Position numbers and translations under genes: made by a program
The notes under the pieces: generated by a model
Databases searched by the model: none
What the model saw: only the letters and a program-made list of their open reading frames with translations
What the model was told of the DNA's origin: nothing
In this document: in pieces, positions 9,753-15,889 of the stretch
How positions within the stretch are numbered: position 1 is the stretch's first letter
How the letters are laid out: each line of letters starts with the position of its first letter
Assembly (NCBI GenBank): GCA_038212215.1
Contig: JBBQUT010000055.1
Location: forward strand, 1-19,698
Origin: JALZAI01 sp038212215
GTDB taxonomy: Bacteria; Actinomycetota; Actinomycetes; Mycobacteriales; Jatrophihabitantaceae
Reading direction: 5' to 3'
DNA: 19,698 nt

Positions 9753-10151
9753 ATGCGTCTGTTCCACTCTGCCATCACTGCCTACGCGCACTGCGATCTG
9801 CCGTGCGGCGTGTACGACCCGGCTCAGGCCCGCATCGAGGCCGAATCGGTCAAGGCGATCATGGAGAAGTACCAGGGCAACGAGGATCCGGTGTTCCGCA
9901 CGCGCGCGCTGCTGATCAAGGAGCAGCGCGCCGAGCTGGTCAAGCACCACCTCTGGGTGCTGTGGACCGACTACTTCAAGGCGCCGCACTTCGAGAAGTA
10001 CCCGGAACTGCACGCACTGTTCAACAAAGCAACCAAGGCGGCGGGCGCCGCGGGCGGCAAGGGCGAGATCGACCCCGCGAAGGGCCAGGAACTGCTGGAC
10101 ATGATCGCGCAGATCGACACCATCTTCTGGGAAACCAAGAAAGCCGCTTGA
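9753..10151 (+). CDS. sodN: nickel superoxide dismutase
   Basis: Disproportionates superoxide to H2O2 and O2 using nickel. The 132-residue precursor has the short propeptide MRLFHSAITAYA, then HCDLPCGVYDPAQA. His13, Cys14 and Cys18 are the nickel-hook ligands (His1, Cys2 and Cys6 of the mature enzyme), and the mature chain is about 120 residues. The body contains the helical-bundle segments VKHHLWVLWTDYFKAPH and IDTIFWETKKAA typical of NiSOD. ATG 9753 follows TTGGAGG (9738-9744) at 8 nt. SodX is divergent. I see no TTGCAA-type Nur box in the 75-bp spacer, so nickel regulation is unsupported here. Confidence 0.96.
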   Translation: MRLFHSAITAYAHCDLPCGVYDPAQARIEAESVKAIMEKYQGNEDPVFRTRALLIKEQRAELVKHHLWVLWTDYFKAPHFEKYPELHALFNKATKAAGAAGGKGEIDPAKGQELLDMIAQIDTIFWETKKAA

Positions 10152-10158
10152 TGAACTG

Positions 10159-10833
10159 GTGACCCCAGAACACACCGACGGGCAGGCGGAGGCCGGCGAA
10201 GTGCCGGCCTTCGTCATGCCTGCGTCCGTTCCTGACGGTGCGCAGCTCTGGCTGGTCCGCCACGGCGAGACCGAGTGGAGCAAGAGCGGCCAGCACACGG
10301 GGAAAACCGACGTGGCGCTCACCCCGCACGGCGAGCGCGAGGCGGCGGCATTGGCGCCGCTGCTGGCGGCGGTCGAGCCGTACCAGGTGTTCTGCAGCCC
10401 GCGCCAGCGTGCTCGGGCGACCGCGGAACTAGCCGGGTTGCACATCAACGAGGTGCTCGAAGATCTCGCGGAGTGGGACTACGGCGACTACGAAGGTCGC
10501 ACGAGCAAGGACATCCGGGCGGCGGAGCCGGACTGGACGATCTTCACGCACGGCGCGCCGGGCGGCGAAACCCCTGCCCATGTCGGCGTACGAGCCGACC
10601 GAGTGCTCGAGCGCGCCGCGGCGGCGCTGCCCGGCGGCGCGGTGATCCTTGTCGCCCACGGCCATATCAGTCGGGTATTGGGCGCGCGGTGGATAGGGCA
10701 ACCCGTTCTGAGCGGACGTAACCTGTTGCTGAACTCGGCAGCACCGTGTTTGCTCGGCGCCCAGTACGGCGTCCCCGTCATTGACCAATGGAACCGGCCC
10801 AACCCGGCGTTGCCCCAGGGAGACCCATCGTGA
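10159..10833 (+). CDS. histidine phosphatase superfamily protein (phosphoglycerate mutase-like)
   Basis: A 224-residue phosphatase of the branch-1 histidine phosphatase fold. LVRHGETEW carries the RHG motif with nucleophilic His35, and VAHGHISR near the C-terminus carries the second catalytic His. Conserved SPRQRARATAEL and EWDYGDYEG follow the RHG block. The physiological substrate is unknown; sugar phosphates, phosphopeptides or nucleotides are all possible. GTG 10159 starts 7 nt after sodN, while ATG 10216 (MPASVPDGAQ) fits the family's start better and would leave a hairpin (10190-10210) in the leader. The stop overlaps the rsbW GTG (GTGA), so it is probably co-transcribed with rsbW-sigF. 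Confidence 0.85.
   Translation: MTPEHTDGQAEAGEVPAFVMPASVPDGAQLWLVRHGETEWSKSGQHTGKTDVALTPHGEREAAALAPLLAAVEPYQVFCSPRQRARATAELAGLHINEVLEDLAEWDYGDYEGRTSKDIRAAEPDWTIFTHGAPGGETPAHVGVRADRVLERAAAALPGGAVILVAHGHISRVLGARWIGQPVLSGRNLLLNSAAPCLLGAQYGVPVIDQWNRPNPALPQGDPS
10190..10210 (+). other. 8-bp perfect hairpin between sodN and the phosphatase
   Basis: AGGCCGGC (10190-10197), a five-base loop GAAGT, then GCCGGCCT (10203-10210). It ends 6 bases before ATG 10216, the alternative phosphatase start. No U-run follows, so a standard intrinsic terminator is not supported. It could attenuate read-through from sodN or mask the phosphatase start; equally it may be GC-rich coding sequence if GTG 10159 is used. 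Confidence 0.4.
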
Positions 10834-11237
10834 GTGCTCAGATCGACCTCCCGGACGGCGATGTCGTCGAGGTGCGGGTTCCGGCTGTCGGGGCGTACGT
10901 CGCTACTTTGCGCATCACCGCTGCGAGTCTGGCCGCGCGCTGCGACCTCACCATCGACGACATCGAGGACCTGCGCCTGGCTGTCGACGAGGCGTGCGCG
11001 TTGCTGCTGCCGCATGCGGCGCCAAGCTCGATGCTCACCGCTGTGTTCGAGCTGCGCCCCGAGGATCTGAGCGTCACTGCGTCGGTCAGTTCGGGGACCC
11101 AGGCGCGGCTCAGTCCTGACCGCAGTAGCTTCGCATGGAGTGTGCTGTCCGCGCTCGCCACCGAGGTCGACGTGGCCGGATCGTCGGGGCAGTTGGCGAT
11201 CACCGTCACCAAGCGCCGAGAGGCTGCAACACCGTGA
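10830..11237 (+). CDS. rsbW: RsbW/UsfX-type anti-sigma factor (GHKL fold)
   Basis: Anti-sigma factor presumed to bind and hold the SigF-type sigma factor encoded next. The 135 residues have a small GHKL layout: LRLAVDEACALLLPHA resembles the N-box helix, and SSFAWSVLSALATEV matches the C-terminal helix of mycobacterial UsfX. The N-box Asn (E-x3-N) is replaced by Leu (DEACAL), and no GxGxxG ATP lid is visible, so kinase activity is doubtful; as I recall, UsfX of M. tuberculosis lacks the same Asn. GTG 10830 overlaps the phosphatase stop, with AGGGAG at 10817-10822 seven nt ahead. The stop overlaps the sigF GTG at 11234. The anti-anti-sigma partner is not in this window. Confidence 0.82.
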   Translation: MSAQIDLPDGDVVEVRVPAVGAYVATLRITAASLAARCDLTIDDIEDLRLAVDEACALLLPHAAPSSMLTAVFELRPEDLSVTASVSSGTQARLSPDRSSFAWSVLSALATEVDVAGSSGQLAITVTKRREAATP

Positions 11238-12019
11238 CCCAGTCGGCGCGGCCGTCCGGGCCGGGCGACGGTCCCAGCGCGCGCACGTTGTTGGCCGAGC
11301 TGCATGCGCTAGCGCAGGACAGTCCGAGGCGGCGAGCGCTGCGCGATCGACTCGTCGAACTGCATATGCCACTCGTGGTGTACCTCGCCCGGCGCTTCTC
11401 CGGACGCAACGAACCGATGAACGACCTGATCCAAGTCGGTTCGATCGGGCTGATCAAGGCGATCGACCGGTTCGATCCGGAGCGTGGGCTGGAGTTTTCG
11501 ACCTACGCCACGCCGACCATCCTCGGCGAACTCAAGCGGCACTTCCGCGACACCGGCTGGCTGATCCACGTACCGCGCCGCGCCCAGGAGCTGCAAACCA
11601 CGCTGAACACCGCTCGCGCCGAGTTGAGCCAGGAGCTGGGCCGGGGCCCGACGGTCAAGGAGCTGGCAAAGCGCATCGACATCGACGAAGACGCGGTCAT
11701 CGAGGCGATCGACGCGGCCCGTGCGTACTCCGGCGTCCCGCTCGATGTGCTCGCCCCGCCGGGTGAGAGCGTTCCCGAACACCCGATGCTCGGGATAATC
11801 GAGGACGGCTATGAGCAGGTCGAGCAACGCGCTGTGCTGCGCGACGTCATCGCCCAGCTCCCCGAAGCCGAACGCGAAATCCTGCTGCTTCGGTTTGTCG
11901 CCAACAAGACGCAGACCGAGATCGCCGGCATCGTCGGCGTGTCGCAGATGCAGGTCTCCCGACTCGTCGCGCGTGGGCTGAAGAAGCTGCGGGCGAGCAT
12001 TGGCGCCCCTGAGGCCTGA
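11234..12019 (+). CDS. sigF: SigF/SigB-family RNA polymerase sigma factor
   Basis: Group 3 sigma factor of the general-stress/sporulation (SigB/F/G) family, 261 residues. Region 2 spans about 42-108 (DLIQVGSIGLIKAIDRFDP and EFSTYATPTILGELKRHF), region 3 follows from IHVPRRAQEL, and region 4 holds LPEAEREILLLRF and the helix-turn-helix TQTEIAGIVGVSQMQVSRL. The start at GTG 11234 is fixed by its GTGA overlap with rsbW and by region 1.2-like sequence after a disordered lead. Translational coupling to rsbW keeps sigma and anti-sigma levels matched. Target promoters in relatives are GTTT-N15-17-GGGTAT; none is convincingly placed upstream of rsbW here. Confidence 0.93.
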   Translation: MTQSARPSGPGDGPSARTLLAELHALAQDSPRRRALRDRLVELHMPLVVYLARRFSGRNEPMNDLIQVGSIGLIKAIDRFDPERGLEFSTYATPTILGELKRHFRDTGWLIHVPRRAQELQTTLNTARAELSQELGRGPTVKELAKRIDIDEDAVIEAIDAARAYSGVPLDVLAPPGESVPEHPMLGIIEDGYEQVEQRAVLRDVIAQLPEAEREILLLRFVANKTQTEIAGIVGVSQMQVSRLVARGLKKLRASIGAPEA

Positions 12020-12026
12020 GCGCGGA

Positions 12027-12425
12027 TCAACTCGGCGGGCGGTCCAGCGCTGCCCGCGCCGGCGGGGTAAACAACAGATACAGCACCGCCACCGCGACGA
12101 GCAGGATAGGCCCGCCGTACTCGATCCGTGCCGCCTGGAAAGCCAGACTGTAGGCGACAGGCAAGGCGAGCAGCTGCAGCACCACGATCGGCGTGCGCGC
12201 CGCCGGGCGAAGGCGCAGCAGCCCCCGCGCGGCGAGCGCGAGTGCCACGGCGCCGGCAACGGCGAAGGCCGTGCCCGACACTGCGCGCGCCACCAGATCG
12301 GGATGCCCGGTGAGCGTCTTTGCCACGAGCACCGCCCCCGCTGCGAGCAGGCCGAGGCATTCCAGCACGACCAGCCCGGCCGCCGCGCGCAGCTGTCCGG
12401 GGACGCGATCGGGGTCCGCAGCCAC
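12027..12425 (-). CDS. small integral membrane protein of unknown function
   Basis: A 132-residue hydrophobic protein with about four membrane segments: GLVVLECLGLLAAGAVLVA, GTAFAVAGAVALALAA, PIVVLQLLALPVAYSLAF and PILLVAVAVLYLLF. It has a short polar C-terminus (PPARAALDRPPS). No enzymatic motif is visible. It sits divergent from the lipid kinase with only 34 bp between starts; I recall a similar membrane gene, Rv3217c, in that position in M. tuberculosis. GTG 12425 (MAADPDRV) is taken because a TAGCGT -10-like hexamer lies 7 nt before it, implying a leaderless transcript. GTG 12431 is an alternative. Confidence 0.72.
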   Translation of the reverse strand: MAADPDRVPGQLRAAAGLVVLECLGLLAAGAVLVAKTLTGHPDLVARAVSGTAFAVAGAVALALAARGLLRLRPAARTPIVVLQLLALPVAYSLAFQAARIEYGGPILLVAVAVLYLLFTPPARAALDRPPS

Positions 12426-12432
12426 GACCACG

Positions 12433-12453
12433 ACGCTAGTGGACGCGTAAACT
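12433..12453. promoter_or_regulatory. compact divergent promoter pair for leaderless transcripts
   Basis: Two TANNNT hexamers face away from each other in the 34-bp spacer. TAAACT on the plus strand (12448-12453) ends 6 nt before ATG 12460. TAGCGT on the minus strand (12438-12433) ends 7 nt before GTG 12425. This distance places the transcription start on the start codon. No good -35 element is visible. The hexamers are seen; transcription start is inferred. Confidence 0.45.
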
Positions 12454-12459
12454 GCGCCG

Positions 12460-13380
12460 ATGCGCGTTCTCGTGGTCACCAACCCGCAGGCGACCGCAAC
12501 GACCGAGCGCGAACGTGACGTGCTGGTCAACGCTCTCGGTGCCCAAACCCAGCTAGAGGTGGCCGAGACGGCTAACCGGGGCCACGCTGCCGCGCTCGCC
12601 TGCCGCGCGATGCGAAACGGCACCGACGTGGTCGTCGCCTTCGGCGGCGACGGCACCGTGAACGAGGTCGTGAACGGGCTGCTCACCGACGGGGTGCACC
12701 AGCGCATCCCGGCGCTCGGCGTAGTTCCGGTCGGCTCGACAAACGTGTTCGCGCGGGCCCTCGGCCTGCCCGACACGCCCATTGAGGCAACTGGACTCGT
12801 GCTCGCTGCGCTGCGCAGCGGTGCTCGGCGCGCCGTGAGCATGGGCCGGGTCGACGATCGCTGGTTCGTGTTTGCGGCCGGAATGGGCTTTGACGCGGCG
12901 ATCGTCGCCGGAGTGGAGCGGCAGCGGCGCAAAGGGGTGAAATCGACGCATCTGCTGTATGCCCGCGTCGGGGTGCGCGAATTCTTCGCCTCGGATCGGC
13001 GGCGTCCGAAGCTGCACGTTGAACTGCCCGACGGGACACGCTACGACGACATCCATTTCATGGTCGTCACCAACACCGATCCGTGGACCTTCGTCGGCCG
13101 TCGTGCGCTGCGTCCGACGCCGAACACCAGCTTCGACACCGGGCTCGGGCTCTACGCGCGGCGCAGGATGGGGGCGGTGGGCACGCTGATAGGCATGGCC
13201 CGCATGGCGGGCAGGAATCCGCGAATCGGCGCGCGGGGGGCGTTAGTGATCGAGGACCTGGACGGCCTGATCGTCCTCGCGGACGAGCCGATGCCGGTGC
13301 AAGTGGACGGCGAATATCTCGGGCTTCGCGAGAAGTTGACCTTTGCCACCGCGCGTGCCTCGATCCAGGTCCTCGCCTGA
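12460..13380 (+). CDS. diacylglycerol/sphingosine-type lipid kinase family protein
   Basis: A 306-residue protein of the DAGK catalytic family (YegS/DgkB-like), which phosphorylates a lipid hydroxyl with ATP. It starts MRVLVVTNPQATAT, the usual first beta strand and NP motif. GGDGT is at 62-66 in VVAFGGDGTVNEVVNG, then GVVPVGSTNVFARALGLP. AGMGFDAAIV and the C-terminal VQVDGEYLG complete the family pattern. The true substrate (diacylglycerol, a phosphatidylinositol-type lipid or other) cannot be told. No Shine-Dalgarno precedes ATG 12460 and a -10-like TAAACT sits 6 nt ahead, so the transcript is probably leaderless. It precedes whiB1 by 290 bp. Confidence 0.88.
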   Translation: MRVLVVTNPQATATTERERDVLVNALGAQTQLEVAETANRGHAAALACRAMRNGTDVVVAFGGDGTVNEVVNGLLTDGVHQRIPALGVVPVGSTNVFARALGLPDTPIEATGLVLAALRSGARRAVSMGRVDDRWFVFAAGMGFDAAIVAGVERQRRKGVKSTHLLYARVGVREFFASDRRRPKLHVELPDGTRYDDIHFMVVTNTDPWTFVGRRALRPTPNTSFDTGLGLYARRRMGAVGTLIGMARMAGRNPRIGARGALVIEDLDGLIVLADEPMPVQVDGEYLGLREKLTFATARASIQVLA

Positions 13381-13451
13381 GCCAGCGCTTACCAGTGCAT
13401 TTGCCCGCTTTGCCATCGACGCGCGGCTCCATCTCGCGTAACCTGACTCAA

Positions 13452-13523
13452 GTGTCTCGCGCCAAGGTGGTGGAGCGCGCAATATTCTCAAGTTCGTGCA
13501 ATTGCATGGTCGTGCATTCCTAA
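13452..13523 (+). CDS. putative leaderless 23-residue uORF in the whiB1 leader (Cys-Asn-Cys)
   Basis: GTG 13452 to TAA 13521-13523 encodes a peptide starting MSRAKVVERAIF and ending SSSCNCMVVHS. TAACCT at 13439-13444 ends 7 nt before the GTG, the spacing expected when transcription starts on the start codon. The two Cys codons lie in the TGCAATTGCA palindrome. It ends 147 nt before whiB1, whose product needs four cysteines for an Fe-S cluster. Leaderless Cys-containing uORFs acting as cysteine-responsive attenuators are known in mycobacteria; this would be analogous. No homolog is known to me and the ORF may be chance. Confidence 0.35.
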   Translation: MSRAKVVERAIFSSSCNCMVVHS

Positions 13524-13597
13524 TACCGGCCAATGTAGATTTGGTAGCACGGTGGGGTAAGACAGCGCAGAGCAATCACTTGCCGCGCACGCGCGCT

Positions 13598-13613
13598 CGT
13601 GAAAGGATTCACA
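13598..13613. promoter_or_regulatory. CRP-family-like site upstream of whiB1
   Basis: CGTGAAAGGATTCACA fits TGTGA-N6-TCACA at nine of ten fixed positions. It lies 57 bp before the whiB1 ATG. In M. tuberculosis the whiB1 promoter is bound by the cAMP receptor protein CRP (Rv3676), so a conserved site here is reasonable. The same bases can form an RNA hairpin (GTGAA/TTCAC, loop AGGA, flanked by GCT/AGC), so a leader-RNA role is the alternative. Confidence 0.5.
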
Positions 13614-13670
13614 AGCTAGTTCGGGGGTTTACCTCGAGCGCTCGCCTACACGACTGAAGGAGAACCACCG

Positions 13671-13922
13671 ATGGATTGGCGTCACCGCGCGATCTGCCGT
13701 GACGAGGACCCGGAGCTGTTCTTCCCGATCGGGAACACCGGGCCCGCGCTGATGCAGATTGAGCAGGCTAAGGCTGTGTGCCGGCGTTGCCCGGTCATGC
13801 AGCAATGCCTGACCTGGGCTTTGGAGAGCGGGCAGGACGCTGGCGTCTGGGGCGGCTTGTCAGAAGACGAGCGGCGCGCGCTGAAGCGTCGCAACGCACG
13901 AGCCCGCGCGCGGATGCTCTGA
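13671..13922 (+). CDS. whiB1: WhiB1-type iron-sulfur transcriptional regulator
   Basis: An 83-residue Wbl protein beginning MDWRHRAICRDEDPELFFP. The four cluster-ligand cysteines are C9, C37, C40 and C46 (C-x27-C-x2-C-x5-C). A GVWGG turn follows, and then a basic C-terminus (RRALKRRNARARARML) for DNA contact. The length, DWRHRA lead and position next to pdtaS and sigR point to WhiB1 rather than WhiB2-7. In mycobacteria WhiB1 carries an NO-sensitive [4Fe-4S] cluster, binds the primary sigma factor and is essential. AAGGAG at 13657-13662 is 8 nt before the ATG, a strong and, for this window, unusually canonical ribosome site. Confidence 0.95.
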   Translation: MDWRHRAICRDEDPELFFPIGNTGPALMQIEQAKAVCRRCPVMQQCLTWALESGQDAGVWGGLSEDERRALKRRNARARARML

Positions 13923-13986
13923 CCGCTCGACTGCTGATCGCTCACTGGCCTGATCGCTAGACCGCTCTGATGACTAGACAGGCGGG

Positions 13987-15501
13987 TCATCCGCCCACCC
14001 GCGGGCGCCGCCCGAGCGGCATCCGGACCACCGCCTGAGTACCGGCTCGGCCGGCACGCGCCCCGTACTCGACCGAACCGTTGAGTTCGGCCGACACGAG
14101 CGTCCGCACGATCTGCAGGCCGAGTTGCCCGGTGCCGTCCTCGGCGAAGTTCGGAGGCAGGCCGGCCCCGTCGTCCAGGACCGAGAGCGTCAGCTCGCCG
14201 CGACCCCGTTCGGCCGACACGATCACTTCGCCGGACGCGGTGTCGGGGAATGCGTGTTCGAGAGCGTTCTGCACGAGTTCGGTGATGACGAGGACCATCG
14301 GCGTCGCGATCTCGACGGGAATCTCGCCGAAGGTGCCTTCGCGCCGCAGCCGCAGCCGGTCTGCTGAACCCATCACGTCGCCGAGCATGCCTAGCAGGCG
14401 GTCGACAATTGCATCGAAGTCAATCTCTTCGTCGATCGAGCCCGACAGTGTCTCGTGCACGAGGGCGATCGAACTTACCCGCCGCATCGACTCTTCCAGC
14501 GCCTCGCGCGCCTCCGGCGCGCTCACCCGCCTGGCTTGCAGCCGCAACAGCGCGGCGACGGTCTGCAGGTTGTTCTTCACCCGGTGATGAATCTCGCGGA
14601 TGGTGGCGTCCTTGCTCATGATCTGGCGATCGCGCCGGCGGAGCTCGGTGACGTCCTGCATCAGCAGCAGCGCGCCGAGCATCTCTCCGCGCGGACGCAG
14701 CGGTAGCGCGCGAAACAAGATGATCGCCCCGCCGCCTTCCACCTCGATCGTGGCGGGTTGCCCGCCGTCGATCGCGGCGCCCACAGCCTCGGCTAGATCG
14801 CTGGCATCGAACGGGTCGTCGGCGACCGTACTGGCAAGTTCATTCATCGGCTCACCGATTACCGGGCCGGTCACGCCGAGCCGGTTGAACGCGGACAGCG
14901 CGTTCGGGCTGGCGTAGATGATCGTGTTGTCGGACTCGAGTCGGGTCAGGCCGTCGCCGACACGCGGCCCGGCGCTTTCCTCTGCGGTGGCGTCCGGATT
15001 GGGAAACGTACCGTCCACGATCATCGCCGACAGATCCGCGGCTGATTGCAGGTACACAAGCTCCAACTGGCTCGGTGTCCGGACACTGGCCAAATTCGCG
15101 TCCTTGCCCAGGACGGCAATCACCGCACCGTCCAGGCGCACCGGGATGGCCTCCCGGCGGCGGGGCAGGTCACCCTCCCAGTTCGGCTCGCTCTCGCGGT
15201 AGGTGCGGCCTTCGCGAAACGCCACGTACAGCGGGGTGGCGCGGTCCCCGAACTGCACCATGCCAACCTGATCGTGCTGGTACGCCGTCGGCCCGGTCGT
15301 CGGTCGGCACTGCGCTGCACACAGGAAGGCGAGCGTGCTGCCCGCGTCGCCCTCGGCCAGCGTGATCGGCACCCAGAGCAGCAGATCGGCGAAGGACAGG
15401 TCCGACACCAGCTGCCACTCCCCCACCAGCCGCTGCAGGTGGTTGACCTGGGCCTCGCTCAGCTCGGTGCGGGCCGCGAGCAGATCCGAGAGAGCCGACA
15501 C
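13987..15501 (-). CDS. pdtaS: PdtaS-type sensor histidine kinase
   Basis: Cytoplasmic histidine kinase of the HisKA_2 class, 504 residues, with no membrane segment. Order: an N-terminal GAF-like domain (~30-160; LLLWVPITLAEGDAGSTLAFL), a PAS domain (~180-285; NTIIYASPNALSAFNRLGV), HisKA_2 with REIHHRVKNNLQT and phospho-accepting His306 (or adjacent His305), then an HATPase_c domain with ELVQNALEHAF and DDGAGLPP. In M. tuberculosis PdtaS phosphorylates PdtaR, an ANTAR antiterminator that binds RNA, and has been linked to NO and copper sensing. No pdtaR is in this window. The start is GTG 15501 without a clear Shine-Dalgarno. The gene is convergent with whiB1, 64 bp apart. Confidence 0.93.
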   Translation of the reverse strand: MSALSDLLAARTELSEAQVNHLQRLVGEWQLVSDLSFADLLLWVPITLAEGDAGSTLAFLCAAQCRPTTGPTAYQHDQVGMVQFGDRATPLYVAFREGRTYRESEPNWEGDLPRRREAIPVRLDGAVIAVLGKDANLASVRTPSQLELVYLQSAADLSAMIVDGTFPNPDATAEESAGPRVGDGLTRLESDNTIIYASPNALSAFNRLGVTGPVIGEPMNELASTVADDPFDASDLAEAVGAAIDGGQPATIEVEGGGAIILFRALPLRPRGEMLGALLLMQDVTELRRRDRQIMSKDATIREIHHRVKNNLQTVAALLRLQARRVSAPEAREALEESMRRVSSIALVHETLSGSIDEEIDFDAIVDRLLGMLGDVMGSADRLRLRREGTFGEIPVEIATPMVLVITELVQNALEHAFPDTASGEVIVSAERGRGELTLSVLDDGAGLPPNFAEDGTGQLGLQIVRTLVSAELNGSVEYGARAGRAGTQAVVRMPLGRRPRVGG

Positions 15502-15598
15502 GCGCCCAGCCTGCCACGCTTCGCGGGGCTAGAACATTTGGGTATCGGCCGGTCGAATCTGGCCATCTGACGAGCGCTTTCCGAGCGGCAAGAGGTCG

Positions 15599-15889
15599 CT
15601 ATTCCGCCCGGAACTCGCGGTGGCTGGACTCCACGGTCAGCTCGGTGATCCGCACCCGCACCCGCGCGTGCAGGCTGGGCGGCGCGACGTCGCCGCCGCA
15701 GCATCGGGCGATCAACGCGCGGACGTCCTGCTCCAAACCGTACTGGCGCAGACACGGGGCGCACGCTTCCAGATGCTGGCGGATGCGACCCCTGGTGGCG
15801 TCGTCGGTCTCGGCGTCGATGTAGAGATAGAGCTCTTCGAGGACGTCGTCGCAATCGATGTTGCCGGGTCCGAATCCCAACTTGTTCAT
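15599..15889 (-). CDS. rshA: zinc-binding redox anti-sigma factor (RsrA/RshA family)
   Basis: A 96-residue ZAS-family protein that holds the SigR-type sigma factor in an inactive complex until disulfide stress oxidises it and releases zinc. The motif is C13, then H39-x3-C43-x2-C46 (HLEACAPC). C62 and C63 (ARCCGG) are additional cysteines. It starts MNKLGFGPGNIDCDDVLEELYLYID, where the acidic first helix resembles other ZAS proteins. The ATG overlaps the sigma-factor stop by 4 nt (15886-15889), so the pair is translationally coupled. The unlinked C-terminus (SSHREFRAE) shows nothing recognisable. Confidence 0.9.
   Translation of the reverse strand: MNKLGFGPGNIDCDDVLEELYLYIDAETDDATRGRIRQHLEACAPCLRQYGLEQDVRALIARCCGGDVAPPSLHARVRVRITELTVESSHREFRAE

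Larger units (their letters stand above)
13381..13670 (+). promoter_or_regulatory. long whiB1 leader/intergenic region
   Basis: This 290-bp gap is AT-richer than its surroundings. It contains a TAACCT -10-like hexamer at 13439-13444, a 23-codon ORF at 13452-13523, a perfect 10-bp palindrome TGCAATTGCA at 13497-13506, a CRP-like inverted repeat at 13598-13613, the palindrome CGAGCGCTCG at about 13634-13643, and the whiB1 Shine-Dalgarno AAGGAG at 13657-13662. Such a long upstream region fits the multi-input control known for whiB1 in mycobacteria. I could not place a single convincing -35/-10 pair close to whiB1. Confidence 0.5.

Noticed and set aside
12000..12518. Plus-strand ORFs over the small membrane gene
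   Set aside because: They are low-complexity Arg/Gln/His frames, while the minus strand gives clean hydrophobic helices.
13536..13541. TAGATT as the whiB1 -10 element
   Set aside because: The -35 position reads TGCATT and the transcript would be long; too weak to annotate.
13980..13995. GGCGG/CCGCC hairpin as a whiB1-pdtaS terminator
   Set aside because: The stem is only 5 bp, overlaps the pdtaS stop and has no U-run.
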